In this document: piece by piece, positions 26,346 to 35,557 of the stretch
How positions within the stretch are numbered: position 1 is the first letter of the stretch
How the letters are laid out: each line of letters starts with the position of its first letter
Assembly: GCA_021780315.1 (NCBI GenBank)
Contig: JAJXYY010000042.1
Location: 868,001 to 932,000, forward strand
DNA from: Acidobacteriota bacterium
GTDB lineage: Bacteria; Acidobacteriota; Terriglobia; Terriglobales; Acidobacteriaceae
Length of the DNA stretch: 64,000 bases
Direction of reading: 5' to 3'
Program-made: the position numbers and the translations under genes
Notes under the pieces: generated by a model
Seen by the model: only the letters and a program-made list of their open reading frames with translations
What the model was told of the DNA's origin: nothing
The model's database searches: none

Positions 26346-26482
26346 CAGATAGCTACCTTGGCTCGATATTATGTACTAGTTCTATTTTATGGGATTGGAG
26401 GGGTGAATTTGTTCACGGGGAAGTGGTTTGTTGTTAGGGGGATAGGTGGGGTGGGGGGTTGACAGGAGTGCAGGGGCTTAAG

Positions 26483-26510
26483 TGCAGGGAGTAGGGAGTA
26501 GAGGGCTGGG
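26483..26510 (+). repeat. Short GGGAGTA heptamer repeat
   Basis: Two GGGAGTA units followed by GAGGGCTGGG, the same kind of sequence as the arrays at 5583 and 8215. It lies about 120 bases before greA. Confidence 0.6.
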
Positions 26511-26627
26511 TTGGGTGTGGGGATTTTTTGGTTGGGTGTGGGGGGTGCGTCGTATAATCGGGGTTTGAGTTGAGGGCGGAGCCGCGTGCGGTAAGGCGTG
26601 AGCGTGTCTGCAACATCCGGAAGGTCC

Positions 26628-27104
26628 ATGCCAGAACAAGTAATGAAGCGACTCGCGGAAGAGATCAAGCTGCTGGAACATGAGCTGACGACGGAACTTC
26701 CCGCGGAGATCAAGAAGGCGGTCGCACTGGGCGACCTGAGCGAGAACGCCGAGTACCACATGGCCAAGCAGCGGCAGGTGTTTGTGAATGCGCGGCTGGG
26801 GCAGTTGAAGAAGCGGATGGGTGAGCTGGCGATGGTGAACCTGGTGAATATTCCGCATGACAAGGTGGGATTTGGCGCGACGGTGACGGTGTACGACTCC
26901 AGCAAGAACGAAGAGCTGAAGTACCAGTTGGTGACGAGCGAAGAGTCGGATGTATCGAAGGGACTGATTTCGACGACGTCTCCGATTGGCCGGGCGCTGC
27001 TGGGCAAGATGGTGGGCGATGTGGCGACGGTGGTGACGCCCAACGGGAAGCGCGAGCTGGAGGTATTGAAGCTCGTAACCATTCACGACGTGCCGACGGA
27101 GTAG
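26628..27104 (+). CDS. greA: Transcription elongation factor GreA
   Basis: GreA rescues backtracked RNA polymerase by stimulating transcript cleavage. The 158-residue protein has the N-terminal coiled coil with the acidic tip GDLSENAEYH, then the C-terminal FKBP-like domain (VTVYDSSKNEELKYQLV, ISTTSPIGRALLGK). The ATG at 26628 follows GGAAGG and gives the usual length. The CDP-alcohol transferase gene starts 10 bases after the stop, so the two are probably one operon. Confidence 0.93.
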   Translation: MPEQVMKRLAEEIKLLEHELTTELPAEIKKAVALGDLSENAEYHMAKQRQVFVNARLGQLKKRMGELAMVNLVNIPHDKVGFGATVTVYDSSKNEELKYQLVTSEESDVSKGLISTTSPIGRALLGKMVGDVATVVTPNGKRELEVLKLVTIHDVPTE

Positions 27105-27114
27105 GGATCGAGTA

Positions 27115-27747
27115 GTGACCTGGACAAGCGCATTCGGTAAGGGCAGCGGCTGGCTGTTGCAGAAGATCGTGAACGGTCTGGCGCTGACGCGTATCTCGCC
27201 GAACGCGCTGACGTTTATTGGGCTGCTGATCAACATTGTGGCTGCGTTTTTTTTCGGGTTTGCGCGAGGCAGCAATGCGAACCGGATGTTTCTGTATGCG
27301 GGCCTGATTATTATCGGCGCGGGCGTATTTGACATGGTGGACGGGCGGGTGGCTCGGCAGACGAACCAGGTGTCGGTATTTGGGGCGTTTTTCGATTCGG
27401 TGATGGACCGCTACTCGGATGTGGCGATCTTCTTTGGGTTGCTGGTGTACTACGCGCGTGGGAATCGTCTGTTTTATGTGGGGTTGGTGGCGTTTGTGAT
27501 GACGGCTTGCCTGATGGTGAGCTACACGCGGGCGCGGGCCGAGGCGTTGATTGGGACGTGCAAGGTTGGCTTTATGGAGCGGCCGGAGCGGATTGTGTGC
27601 GTGATTCTGGGGGCGCTGTGCAATCGTTGGGGCGTGATGGCGGCGGCGTTGTGGGTGCTGGCACTGTTCTCGACGATTACGGTGATTCATCGGATTCGGT
27701 ATACGTATTTGGAGACGGAGCGGCGGAAGCTGTTGCCGGTGGGTTAG
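27115..27747 (+). CDS. CDP-alcohol phosphatidyltransferase family membrane protein
   Basis: A 210-residue inner-membrane enzyme with about six helices. The family motif D-G-x2-A-R-x8-G-x3-D-x3-D is complete, starting at DGRVARQT and ending in FFDSVMD. Such enzymes swap CMP of a CDP-alcohol (usually CDP-diacylglycerol) for another alcohol, making phospholipids. It resembles phosphatidylglycerophosphate or phosphatidylinositol-phosphate synthases, but the second substrate cannot be told. The start is GTG at 27115. Confidence 0.87.
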   Translation: MTWTSAFGKGSGWLLQKIVNGLALTRISPNALTFIGLLINIVAAFFFGFARGSNANRMFLYAGLIIIGAGVFDMVDGRVARQTNQVSVFGAFFDSVMDRYSDVAIFFGLLVYYARGNRLFYVGLVAFVMTACLMVSYTRARAEALIGTCKVGFMERPERIVCVILGALCNRWGVMAAALWVLALFSTITVIHRIRYTYLETERRKLLPVG

Positions 27748-27783
27748 GGTTTAGTGGTTGGGTTTAGTGGGACAAAAGCAACA

Positions 27784-27817
27784 GCAGGTCCTCCGCTTCG
27801 CGAAGGATGACAACTAA
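27784..27817. repeat. Dispersed stem-loop repeat (GCAGGTCCTCCGC type)
   Basis: The sequence GCAGGTCCTCCGCTTCGCG continues into AAGGATGACAACTAAAAAC. TCCT-CGC pairs with GCG-AGGA around a small loop. A near-identical copy lies at about 60501-60535 and a diverged one at about 60562-60595, so this is a family of genome-dispersed repeats. Confidence 0.6.
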
Positions 27818-27845
27818 AAACAACTGCAAGGGCAAAGGCGGCGAG

Positions 27846-28376
27846 TTGGGATTTTTACGTTCCCACACATCCGGCGGTGGGGCTGCCGTATGTATGGGGC
27901 CTTCGGGCATTTGGGGCTGGGGAAGGAGAGCGGTTCGCTTTGCGAATGCCCACCTTAACCGCGATGAAGCTGCGGTGAAGATGGGGCACCCGGACTTTTT
28001 ACATTCCCACACATCCCGCGGTGAAGCTTTGCGGTATGTATGGGGCACCCGGCACCCGGGCATTTGGGGCTGGGTAGGAGAGCGGTTCGCTTTGCGAATG
28101 CCCACCTTAACCGCGATGATGCTGCGGTGAAGATGGGGCACCCGGACTTTTTACATTCCCACACATCCGGCGGTGGGGCTGCCGTATGTATGGGGCACCC
28201 GGCACCCGGGCATTTGGGGCTGGGGAAGGAGAGCGGTTCGCTTTGCGAATGCCCACCTTAACCACGATGAAGCTGCGGTGAAGATGGGGCACCCGGACTT
28301 TTTACATTCCCACACATCCCGCGGTGGGGCTGCCGTATGTATGGGACACCCGGACTTTTTATACTTCACACATTGG
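27846..28376. repeat. Tandem array of about 152-bp units built from palindromic repeats
   Basis: The word GAGAGCGGTTCGCTTTGCGA starts at 27926, 28078 and 28229, giving periods of 152 and 151. Each unit holds two palindromic modules: one reads CCCACCTTAACC to GATGGGGCACCCGG, the other CCCACACATCC to ATGGGGCACCCGG. The family 12-mer ATGGGGCACCCG occurs at 27981, 28040, 28133, 28190 and 28284. The array fills the gap between the CDP-alcohol transferase and isoaspartyl peptidase genes; open frames inside it just follow the repeat and are not credible genes. Confidence 0.85.
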
Positions 28377-28419
28377 GGGTGGTTGGGGTGGGGGGCGTGT
28401 CCGGTAGACTGGGTTGGAT

Positions 28420-29400
28420 ATGTCTACGATGAAGAACACTTTTGGTGGTGGGGTACATACTCCTACTTTGATTATTCATGGCGGCGCGTGGGCTATGCCA
28501 GACGATGCGATTGTGGCGCATGAGAACGGTATTGCGAATGCGCTGGCGGCGGGGTATGGGCTGCTGGAGCGGGGGGCTTCGGCGGTGGATGCGGTGGAGG
28601 CCGCGGTGGCGGTGATGGAGGACGATGAGACGTTCGACGCGGGGCGGGGATCGTTTTTGACGCAGGATGGGCGGGTGCAGATGGATGCGCTGCTGATGAA
28701 TGGGGAGAATCTGCGGACGGGCGGGGTGGCTTGTGTGGAGCGGATTCGTAACCCGATCCATGCGGCGCGGCTGGTGCTGGACCATAGTCCGCATGTGTAT
28801 TTTGTGGGGACGGGGGCGGAGCGGTTTGCGCGGCAGCATGGGATGGCGTTGTGCGACAACATGGAGCTGGTGATTCCGCGGGAGCAGGAACGGCTGTACC
28901 GGGCGCAGGCGGATGAGCGGGCGGGTCTGGGGGATACGACTTTTTCGGGGCCGCTGGATGGTGTTGCGGGCGGTGGTGGGATGGATTCGCATGACACGGT
29001 GGGGGCGGTGGCGCTGGATGCGCAGGGAAATATTGCGGCGGGAACGAGTACGGGCGGGACGTTGAACAAGGCTCCGGGGCGGGTGGGGGATTCGTCGCTG
29101 ATTGGGTGTGGGTGCTATGCGGATAATCTGTCGGCGGCGGTGTCGTTGACGGGCTGGGGCGAGCCGATTATGAAGCTGGTGCTGGGGAAGTGGGCGGTGG
29201 ACCGGGTAGCGGCGGGAGCGAGTCCGGAGGCGGCGGCGCAGGAGGCGATTGCGTATCTGTTCGACCGGCTGGGCGGGCATGGGGGGATTATTCTGCTGGG
29301 GCCGGATGGACGGTTTGGTCTGGCGCATAATACTCCGCGGATGGCGTGGGGGGTGCAGACGCCGGCGGGAGCGCAGTTGGGTGTGACGAGGAATCTGTAA
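28420..29400 (+). CDS. Isoaspartyl peptidase/L-asparaginase (Ntn hydrolase)
   Basis: A 326-residue plant-type asparaginase. It is made as one chain that cleaves itself before the threonine in SHDTVGAVAL to expose the nucleophile. Upstream marks are LIIHGGAWA, GRGSFLTQDGRVQMDA and GGVACVERIRNP; downstream GNIAAGTSTGG, KAPGRVGDSSLIGCG. It removes isoaspartyl dipeptides from protein turnover and may hydrolyse asparagine. ATGs at 28420 and 28429 are both possible. The endonuclease III-like gene begins 8 bases after the stop. Confidence 0.92.
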   Translation: MSTMKNTFGGGVHTPTLIIHGGAWAMPDDAIVAHENGIANALAAGYGLLERGASAVDAVEAAVAVMEDDETFDAGRGSFLTQDGRVQMDALLMNGENLRTGGVACVERIRNPIHAARLVLDHSPHVYFVGTGAERFARQHGMALCDNMELVIPREQERLYRAQADERAGLGDTTFSGPLDGVAGGGGMDSHDTVGAVALDAQGNIAAGTSTGGTLNKAPGRVGDSSLIGCGCYADNLSAAVSLTGWGEPIMKLVLGKWAVDRVAAGASPEAAAQEAIAYLFDRLGGHGGIILLGPDGRFGLAHNTPRMAWGVQTPAGAQLGVTRNL

Positions 29401-29407
29401 GGCTGCG

Positions 29408-30121
29408 ATGACGACCGATTTGTTTCCAGAGGCGAAGGTGCGGGGAGAGGCGCGGCTGGAGGAGATTCAGGCGCTGTTGGTGGCGCACTTTGGCAAGTCG
29501 GCGGAGCGGGAGGTGCGGGATCCGCTGACGCAACTGATCTACTCGATGCTGGCTTCGCGGACGAAGACGGAGGATTCGGAGCAGGTGCTGCGGGAGTTGA
29601 GGGTGCGGTTTGGGGATTGGGAGGGGCTGCGGGATGCGCCGGTGGGGGAGATTGAGCGGGCGATCGAGGCGGTGACGTTTGCGGAGCAGAAGGCGCTGCG
29701 GCTGAAGCTGGCGCTGGTGGGGATTACGGCTCGGTATGGGTCGCTGACACTGGACTTTCTGGCGAAGTACCGGACGGAGAAGATACGGGCGTGGCTGGAG
29801 GGGTTCGAGGGGGTGGGGCGGCAGGTGAGCGCGGCGGTGGTGAACTTCAGCACGCTGCGGCGGCGGGCTTTGTGCGTGGATGCGCATCATCTGCGGGTGA
29901 CGCAGCGGCTGGGGCTGACGGCGCGGGCGGATGCGGGAGTGACGGAGGAACGGCTGATGCGGCTGGTTCCGGAGAGCTGGACGGCGGAGATGCTGGATGA
30001 ACATCACGCGCTGGTGAAGCGGCTGGGGCAGACGGTTTGCGGGTTCGAGTTGCCGCAGTGTGGGGAGTGTCCGCTTCGGGGGGTGTGTGCGACGGGAGCG
30101 AAGCGGCTGAAGCAGGGGTGA
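29408..30121 (+). CDS. Endonuclease III-like DNA repair protein with altered active site
   Basis: A 237-residue HhH-GPD protein. The helix-hairpin-helix lies at LEGFEGVGRQVSAAVV, the catalytic aspartate is in CVDAHHLRV, and the C-terminal 4Fe-4S cluster has canonical spacing CGFELPQCGECPLRGVC (C-x6-C-x2-C-x5-C). In E. coli Nth the hairpin reads GVGRKTA and its lysine makes the Schiff base; here glutamine takes that place. It may act as a monofunctional glycosylase or on a different lesion. The gene follows the isoaspartyl peptidase closely. Confidence 0.85.
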   Translation: MTTDLFPEAKVRGEARLEEIQALLVAHFGKSAEREVRDPLTQLIYSMLASRTKTEDSEQVLRELRVRFGDWEGLRDAPVGEIERAIEAVTFAEQKALRLKLALVGITARYGSLTLDFLAKYRTEKIRAWLEGFEGVGRQVSAAVVNFSTLRRRALCVDAHHLRVTQRLGLTARADAGVTEERLMRLVPESWTAEMLDEHHALVKRLGQTVCGFELPQCGECPLRGVCATGAKRLKQG

Positions 30122-30165
30122 TTTGGGGATGCGGCAGGAGGATCTGGATTTGCGGGCTTGCGCAC

Positions 30166-30179
30166 TGAATGGTCATTCA
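30166..30179. promoter_or_regulatory. Palindrome, possible operator
   Basis: TGAATGGTCATTCA has 6-bp arms around GT, in the style of many TetR-type operators. It lies 87 bases before the TonB receptor start. No regulator gene is next to it. A role is a guess. Confidence 0.3.
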
Positions 30180-30265
30180 TGTAGAACATCGCGTCACCAG
30201 AATTGAGTTGCGGCGCGTTGTCTACGCTGGGCGGCGAAGTTCCGGAGTGGCAGGGGAGTTGCGCT

Positions 30266-33200
30266 ATGTTGAGCGAAAACATGCGGATGGAGTGGATGCG
30301 GATTGTCGCGGTGGTGTTGGTTTTGCTGGGGTTTTTCCCGGCGGGGATGCTGGCTCAGAACATCTCGTCTGCGCAGTTGAGCGGGACGGTGCATGACCCG
30401 ACGGGTGCGGTGGTGCCGAATGTGGTGGTGACGGCGACGGATGCGTCTAAGGGGTTTACGCGGAGTTCGACGACGGATGGGCAGGGGAAGTACCAGTTGG
30501 TGCTGCTGCCTCCGGGGATGTATACGGTGACGGCGACGGCGCCGGGGTTCAACACGTTTGTGGCGAAGGATGTGGTGTTGACGACGGGGTTGCAGGCGGA
30601 GTTGCCGCTGTCGCTGGTGGTGGGGAGCAGTGCGACGGTGACGGTGACTTCGGGCGCGGACATGATTGATACGGAGCGAAGTTCACAGTCGACGACGGTG
30701 GACCAGATGAAGATTGACAATCTACCGACGAACGGGCGGAATTACATTAATTTCACGCTGACGAATTCTCAGATTGCGCGGGATGCGGCTCCGAGCGTGG
30801 GGGCGATTCCTACGTCGGGGTTGAACTTTGGCGGGGTGCGGGCGCGGTCGAATTCGATCAATGTGGATGGTGCGGATGCGGGGGATTATATCTCTGGCGG
30901 GACGCGGGCGACGGTGTCGCAGGATGCGGTGCAGGAGTTCCAGATTATTACGAACGGGTTTGCGGCGGAGTATGGTCGGGCGTCGGGCGGGGTGGTGAAT
31001 ATTGTAACCAAATCGGGCACAAATGCGACGCATGCGAGTGCGTTCGGGTTTTTGCGGAACCGTTATATTCAGGCGACGAACCCGTTCAGCAATGTGAATC
31101 AGCCAGCGTATACGCGGGTGCAGGCGGGCTTTACGGTGGGTGGGGCGTTGATTCCAGACAAGACGTTTTATTTTTTCTCTACGGAGATCACGCGGCGGCA
31201 GGAGACGGGTTTTTCGGTGATTGGCGCGAATGCGTTTGGGTTGAGCACGATTGATGTGAGCCGATTTTATGGTGCTCCGACGGGTGCGTTGACGGTGCAG
31301 GGGACGCCGGAGCAGAAGGCGTTTTTGACGAATCCGGGAGTTCCGGCGAATACGCCTGGGATTCAGCAGTACATTGCGCTGGTGGGCTCGGGATCGTCAC
31401 TGGCGACGACGGGGCAGAATCCGGGATTTTTGCAGGGGACGCTGGGGCCGAGTAATTTTGCGACCTCGGGACAGGCTACACCGACTTCCTTTACCCCGCT
31501 GAACAGCTTGATTGGGAACTTTCCGATTGGGGAGAAGACGGAGATCTATTCGTTGCGGCTGGACCATAAACTGACGAGCAAACAGCAGGTGTTTGTGCGG
31601 GTGAGCGTGAGTCCGAGCTACATTACGGGCATTCAGGAGAGTGCGGCGAACCAGAACCTGGGGGAGAACTCGTTTTCGCGGACGGCGACGCAGCGGTTCC
31701 ATGACTTCGATTTGATGGGGCAACACACGCTGGTGTTGGGGACGAACACGGTGAACGAGTTGCGGATGCAGTTTGCGCGGCATCCGATTAATTTTTCGCC
31801 GAGCAATTCTCCGGGCGGCAGCGGGGTGGCGGTGAATATTCCCGGGTTTGCGTACTTTGGCAAGACTCCGTTCTCGGTGGTCGACCGGGTGGAAGACCAG
31901 TCGCAACTGCAGGACAACGTGACGTATACGCATGGTGGGCATACGTGGAAGACGGGGATTGATCTGCGGTATATTCCGATCAATTTGAAGAAGGGCGAGT
32001 TGTACAGTGGGGGCGACTATACGTTTGCGGCGTTGAATGCGACGGATATCTCGTCGCAACTGGCGGGTCTGCCGGGGTTTTCGCCGATCCAGGCGTATGG
32101 GCTGGGGATTCCGCAGTCGTTTGCGCAGGGGATTGGGACGACGAGCTACAAGTATGACCTGAAGGTGTTGGGCGCGTTTTTGCAGGATAGCTGGCGGATC
32201 CATCGGGTGACGTTGAACTACGGGATTCGGTATGACATTGAGGCGTTTCCGACGCAGGGAGCGTTGAATGCGAACACGTATGCGGCGGAGCGGGCGTATG
32301 GGGTTCGCGAGGGCATACGGTTGCAGAGCAATAACTATGCGCCTCGGGTGGGTGCGGCGTGGGATGTTCGCGGCAATGGCAAGACGGTGCTGCGGGCGAA
32401 CTATGGATTGTTTTACGATCGTGCGCCGGGGAACCTGGAGGCGCAGTCGACGAGCTATAACTCGTACAAAGTGCCGCTGGTGATTTTGGCGGGAGGTTCG
32501 CCGTGCACGGGTGCGAGCACGATCAGCCCGTTGAATCTGAATGCGACGAATACGTTTCAGGGGTCGCTGGGGAATGCGAACTGTCTTCCGCTGCCGAGTT
32601 TGAACTACCAGGCGAGCCAGCAGCGGTTCGACCCGACGAACTCGGCGTCACTTTTTGTGAATCAGAATTACCTGTCCGCGGGCTTTCCGTTGGCGATTCT
32701 GCCTTCGGGATTGCCAGCGGATTTGAACTACCGGACGCCGTATGTGCAGCAGATCTCGATTGGATTTGAGCGTGATCTGGGGCATGATCTGACGTTGGAT
32801 GTGGCGTACAACTCGACTGGCGGGCGGCATTTGAATCGTCCGGTGAACGTGAATCCGGTGAATCCGGCGCTGGTGGTGAGGAACTGGCGAGCGGCGAATG
32901 CGGCGGTGGCGGCGGGGACGGCGACGGTGTTTCCGGGGACTCCGATGTCGGCGGTAGCGAGTCCTACATCGAACCCATTGAGTGTGGCGACGGCGAGCGG
33001 CACGGCGCCGTGCGGGGTAGGGCCTGCGGGTCCGTATGTGGCTCCCCCGCTGCTGAACTTCTTCCGCAAGTCGGGACTGAATACTTCGCTGGCGCAGTTT
33101 CTGGTGGCGCAGGGGGCGGGGCAGTGCGTGGCGTTGGCGAGCGAGATTGCGGCGTCGGAGGGACTGGGGATGGGGGTGCCGGTTCCGTTTGGCGATATGA

Positions 33201-33961
33201 CGCCGAACCTGACGACGGGAACGTCGGACTACAGTGGTCTATCGGTGAATTTGAAGAAGCGGTTCAGCACGAGTTATGAGTTTCTGGTGAGCTATACGTG
33301 GTCTCATGCGATCGATGATTCGACGGATGTGGTGTCGACGGCGGATGCACCGCAGAACAACTTCAATCCGAATGGGGAGCGGTCGAATTCGACGTTCGAT
33401 CAGCGGCATCGGCTGGTGATGAGCGGGGTGTATAACAGCGGTCATGTGATGGGATCGCGGTGGCGGGAGGCGGTGTTGTCGCGGTTGGTGGTGGCTCCGA
33501 TTATCGAGTTTGCGTCGGGGCGGCCGTTCAATATTTTGACGGGAACGGATACGAACTTTGACTTCAATCCGCTGACGGACCGGCCGAATGCGGTGGCAGC
33601 GGGGAGCGGGACGACGAGTTGCGGGACGGCTCCGGTGGCGTCGAAGTACTCGCCGACGGGGTATTTGAATTTGCCTTGTTATATTGATGCTCCGGCGAAT
33701 GCGGGGGTGAATAGCAGCTACTTCAATGGCTCTCTGGCGCGGAATACGGGGTTGAAGCCGTACAACATCTTTACGGACTTCCGGTTTGGGAAGTCGTTTG
33801 TGTTTTCGCATGAGGTGACGGTGCAGGTGACGGCGGATGTGTTCAATCTGATTAATAAGAACAATACGACGGATGTGAACCTGCTTTATACGGCGGCTGG
33901 AACGCCGACGGCGGCGGCTGATCCTCGGCAGTTTCAGTTTGGGGCTCGGGTTTCGTTTTAG
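30266..33961 (+). CDS. Oar-like TonB-dependent receptor with carboxypeptidase-regulatory domain
   Basis: A 1231-residue outer-membrane protein. After a signal peptide (ending near GMLAQ, about residue 31) comes a carboxypeptidase-regulatory-like domain starting ISSAQLSGTVHDPTGAVVPN. Next is a plug domain (around LPTNGRNYINFTL and DAVQEFQIITNGFAAEYG-like sequence, ending GGVVNIVTKSGTN) and a large beta barrel that ends in aromatic FQFGARVSF. Acidobacteria carry many such Oar-like receptors, thought to import large substrates or handle surface adhesion. The ligand is unknown. The ATG at 30266 follows AGGGGAG by 7 bases. No TonB or ExbBD gene is in the window. Confidence 0.9.
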   Translation: MLSENMRMEWMRIVAVVLVLLGFFPAGMLAQNISSAQLSGTVHDPTGAVVPNVVVTATDASKGFTRSSTTDGQGKYQLVLLPPGMYTVTATAPGFNTFVAKDVVLTTGLQAELPLSLVVGSSATVTVTSGADMIDTERSSQSTTVDQMKIDNLPTNGRNYINFTLTNSQIARDAAPSVGAIPTSGLNFGGVRARSNSINVDGADAGDYISGGTRATVSQDAVQEFQIITNGFAAEYGRASGGVVNIVTKSGTNATHASAFGFLRNRYIQATNPFSNVNQPAYTRVQAGFTVGGALIPDKTFYFFSTEITRRQETGFSVIGANAFGLSTIDVSRFYGAPTGALTVQGTPEQKAFLTNPGVPANTPGIQQYIALVGSGSSLATTGQNPGFLQGTLGPSNFATSGQATPTSFTPLNSLIGNFPIGEKTEIYSLRLDHKLTSKQQVFVRVSVSPSYITGIQESAANQNLGENSFSRTATQRFHDFDLMGQHTLVLGTNTVNELRMQFARHPINFSPSNSPGGSGVAVNIPGFAYFGKTPFSVVDRVEDQSQLQDNVTYTHGGHTWKTGIDLRYIPINLKKGELYSGGDYTFAALNATDISSQLAGLPGFSPIQAYGLGIPQSFAQGIGTTSYKYDLKVLGAFLQDSWRIHRVTLNYGIRYDIEAFPTQGALNANTYAAERAYGVREGIRLQSNNYAPRVGAAWDVRGNGKTVLRANYGLFYDRAPGNLEAQSTSYNSYKVPLVILAGGSPCTGASTISPLNLNATNTFQGSLGNANCLPLPSLNYQASQQRFDPTNSASLFVNQNYLSAGFPLAILPSGLPADLNYRTPYVQQISIGFERDLGHDLTLDVAYNSTGGRHLNRPVNVNPVNPALVVRNWRAANAAVAAGTATVFPGTPMSAVASPTSNPLSVATASGTAPCGVGPAGPYVAPPLLNFFRKSGLNTSLAQFLVAQGAGQCVALASEIAASEGLGMGVPVPFGDMTPNLTTGTSDYSGLSVNLKKRFSTSYEFLVSYTWSHAIDDSTDVVSTADAPQNNFNPNGERSNSTFDQRHRLVMSGVYNSGHVMGSRWREAVLSRLVVAPIIEFASGRPFNILTGTDTNFDFNPLTDRPNAVAAGSGTTSCGTAPVASKYSPTGYLNLPCYIDAPANAGVNSSYFNGSLARNTGLKPYNIFTDFRFGKSFVFSHEVTVQVTADVFNLINKNNTTDVNLLYTAAGTPTAAADPRQFQFGARVSF

Positions 33962-34077
33962 GGGCAGGAGAGCGGGGGAAGGGCAGGGTAGGGCTGGTCT
34001 TGGCGTAGGCGAAGGATGACGGCCCGCTCAAGCCGGGTGAGGGGTGAGCGGGTGGTCGCAGGGGCTGCGGTGGGAGG

Positions 34078-34959
34078 TTATTCTGTGCCGGGTTGGCCTG
34101 CGGCTACCTGGTTGAGGATTCTTTGGAGGAAGAGGACGCGGATGTGGACGCGTTTGGCTACGTCGGGAAGGAACTCGGTGATGATGTTTCCGATGGGGTC
34201 GGTGGCGTAGCCGGTGATGATGCGGGAGGTGGTGGCTCTCCCGTTGGTCTGGACACCGGGGACGTAAAGGTTTGAGAGTTCGATGGCGATGGGGTAGGTG
34301 AGGAGGGTGGCGTAGTTGGGCATGAGGGAGCCGTCGTCGTGCTGGGCGATGAAGGTTCTGGAAGCGGCGTGGAGGACGCGTCGTTTGAAGGATGCGTTGG
34401 GGAGGCGGCGGTAGTGGGGGTCTTCGTGGGTGAGGGAGGGGATGAGCCAGGTGCCGAAGAGTTCGCCGATGCCGTCCTGGGAGTAGGTGACTCCGGTGAG
34501 GTAGGCAGTGCCACGGATGCCGGGGCCGAAGCCGGAGTGGGAGTTGATAGCGATGCCGAAGGCTGAAGAGGCGACGACGGTTGCGGCGTTGAATGGATCG
34601 GTGAAGTTATGGAATGCGAGATAGGCCTTCTGGTGGGAGTTCATGGGGATAGGGACGGAGGTGTTGAGGAATCGCTCGTAGGGGTCCAGTGGGTTGATGC
34701 AGGCCCATTGGGCTTGCTGGAGAGAGTCGGGCTGGAAGCGCTTGTTGTGCTTCCAGGGGGCGATGCGGCAGGTGACCGGGGGTTTGTTGGGGAGGGCTTT
34801 GGCGAGGGTGACGACGCTCTGCTGTTGGGCGATGAGGGTGGTGCTGGGAGCGTCTGGCAGCGGGTCGGCTGGGGTGGAGGCGAGGGCGTCGGGGGAGACC
34901 TGGGCGATTGCCGGGGTTGAGGCCAGCAAGAGAGTCCAAGCAAGAATCCACCGCGTCAT
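34078..34959 (-). CDS. Exported protein of unknown function
   Basis: A 293-residue protein with a clear signal peptide (MTRWILAWTLLLASTPAIAQ) and a strong ribosome site (GGGGGAG, 7 bases before the ATG). The mature part has no named motif that I recognise. It contains a segment AYLTGVTYSQDGIGELFGTW and a C-terminal helical part ending near the window's TonB receptor gene. It probably lies in the periplasm or outer membrane. It is convergent with the TonB receptor. Upstream, 34960-35248 has no further gene that I can support. Confidence 0.6.
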   Translation of the reverse strand: MTRWILAWTLLLASTPAIAQVSPDALASTPADPLPDAPSTTLIAQQQSVVTLAKALPNKPPVTCRIAPWKHNKRFQPDSLQQAQWACINPLDPYERFLNTSVPIPMNSHQKAYLAFHNFTDPFNAATVVASSAFGIAINSHSGFGPGIRGTAYLTGVTYSQDGIGELFGTWLIPSLTHEDPHYRRLPNASFKRRVLHAASRTFIAQHDDGSLMPNYATLLTYPIAIELSNLYVPGVQTNGRATTSRIITGYATDPIGNIITEFLPDVAKRVHIRVLFLQRILNQVAAGQPGTE

Positions 34960-35248
34960 GCAATACTCCCCCCGATGTTTATAGGAACACAGGTGATGGC
35001 AGAGTGACTCGGTAAACGGAAAAAGGTGGGGGCGAGGAGATTTGGAAAGCTTGAAGTGCGGGTAGGCGTGAGGCTCAGGATATGCATCTGAGTAGTTCGA
35101 CGCTGTTGGTGGGTGGGGAGGTGCCTGTTGCGGCTGGAGAGGGTTTCGGGGAGGGTTACCAGACGGGCACTGTGTTGGAGATGAGCTGTCCGGGTGATTG
35201 ACCCGGGGTTTTGCAGGTACGAATAATCGAATGTGGCGAGGTGTGCTG

Positions 35249-35557
35249 ATGGGTTTCGATCCGAATTCGACGACGGGCACGTGGGAGCAGAAGCTGCGAG
35301 ATGCTGGTGCACGGGTAGAGGAAGAGGTTCGCCAGGCGCTGGAGTATGTTCAGGATGAGGTGGTTCCGGAGGTGAGCCGGAGTGGGGCGGAGGCTCTGAA
35401 GGCGCTGGCGAAGGAGTTGCATACGCTGGCGGAGAAGCTGGAGAAGCATGTGGGAGGGAGTGCTGGGGCACCACCTCCGCCACCACCTCCTCCTGCTTCT
35501 GGATCGTCCTATGCTGGGGCACCACCTCCGCCGCCTGGTCCGGGAGATTTGACGTAG
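35249..35557 (+). CDS. Small helical protein with proline-rich tail
   Basis: A 102-residue protein. The first 60 residues look like an amphipathic helix or coiled coil (around WEQKLRDAGARVEEEVRQAL and ALKALAKELHTLAEKLEKH). The tail holds proline runs of 8 and 5 separated by a Ser/Gly linker, PPPPPPPP being the longest. GAGG lies 8 bases before the ATG at 35249; an ATG at 35231 is also possible. Its stop overlaps the GTG of rlpA by one base, so the two are translationally coupled. No family is recognised. It may work with RlpA at the envelope, but no export signal is seen. Confidence 0.6.
   Translation: MGFDPNSTTGTWEQKLRDAGARVEEEVRQALEYVQDEVVPEVSRSGAEALKALAKELHTLAEKLEKHVGGSAGAPPPPPPPPASGSSYAGAPPPPPGPGDLT

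Noticed and set aside
27846..28376. Possible CRISPR array because of regular repeats near a genome with a Cas4-like gene
   Set aside because: Units of about 152 bases are near-identical end to end, with no unique spacers, and no cas genes are adjacent.
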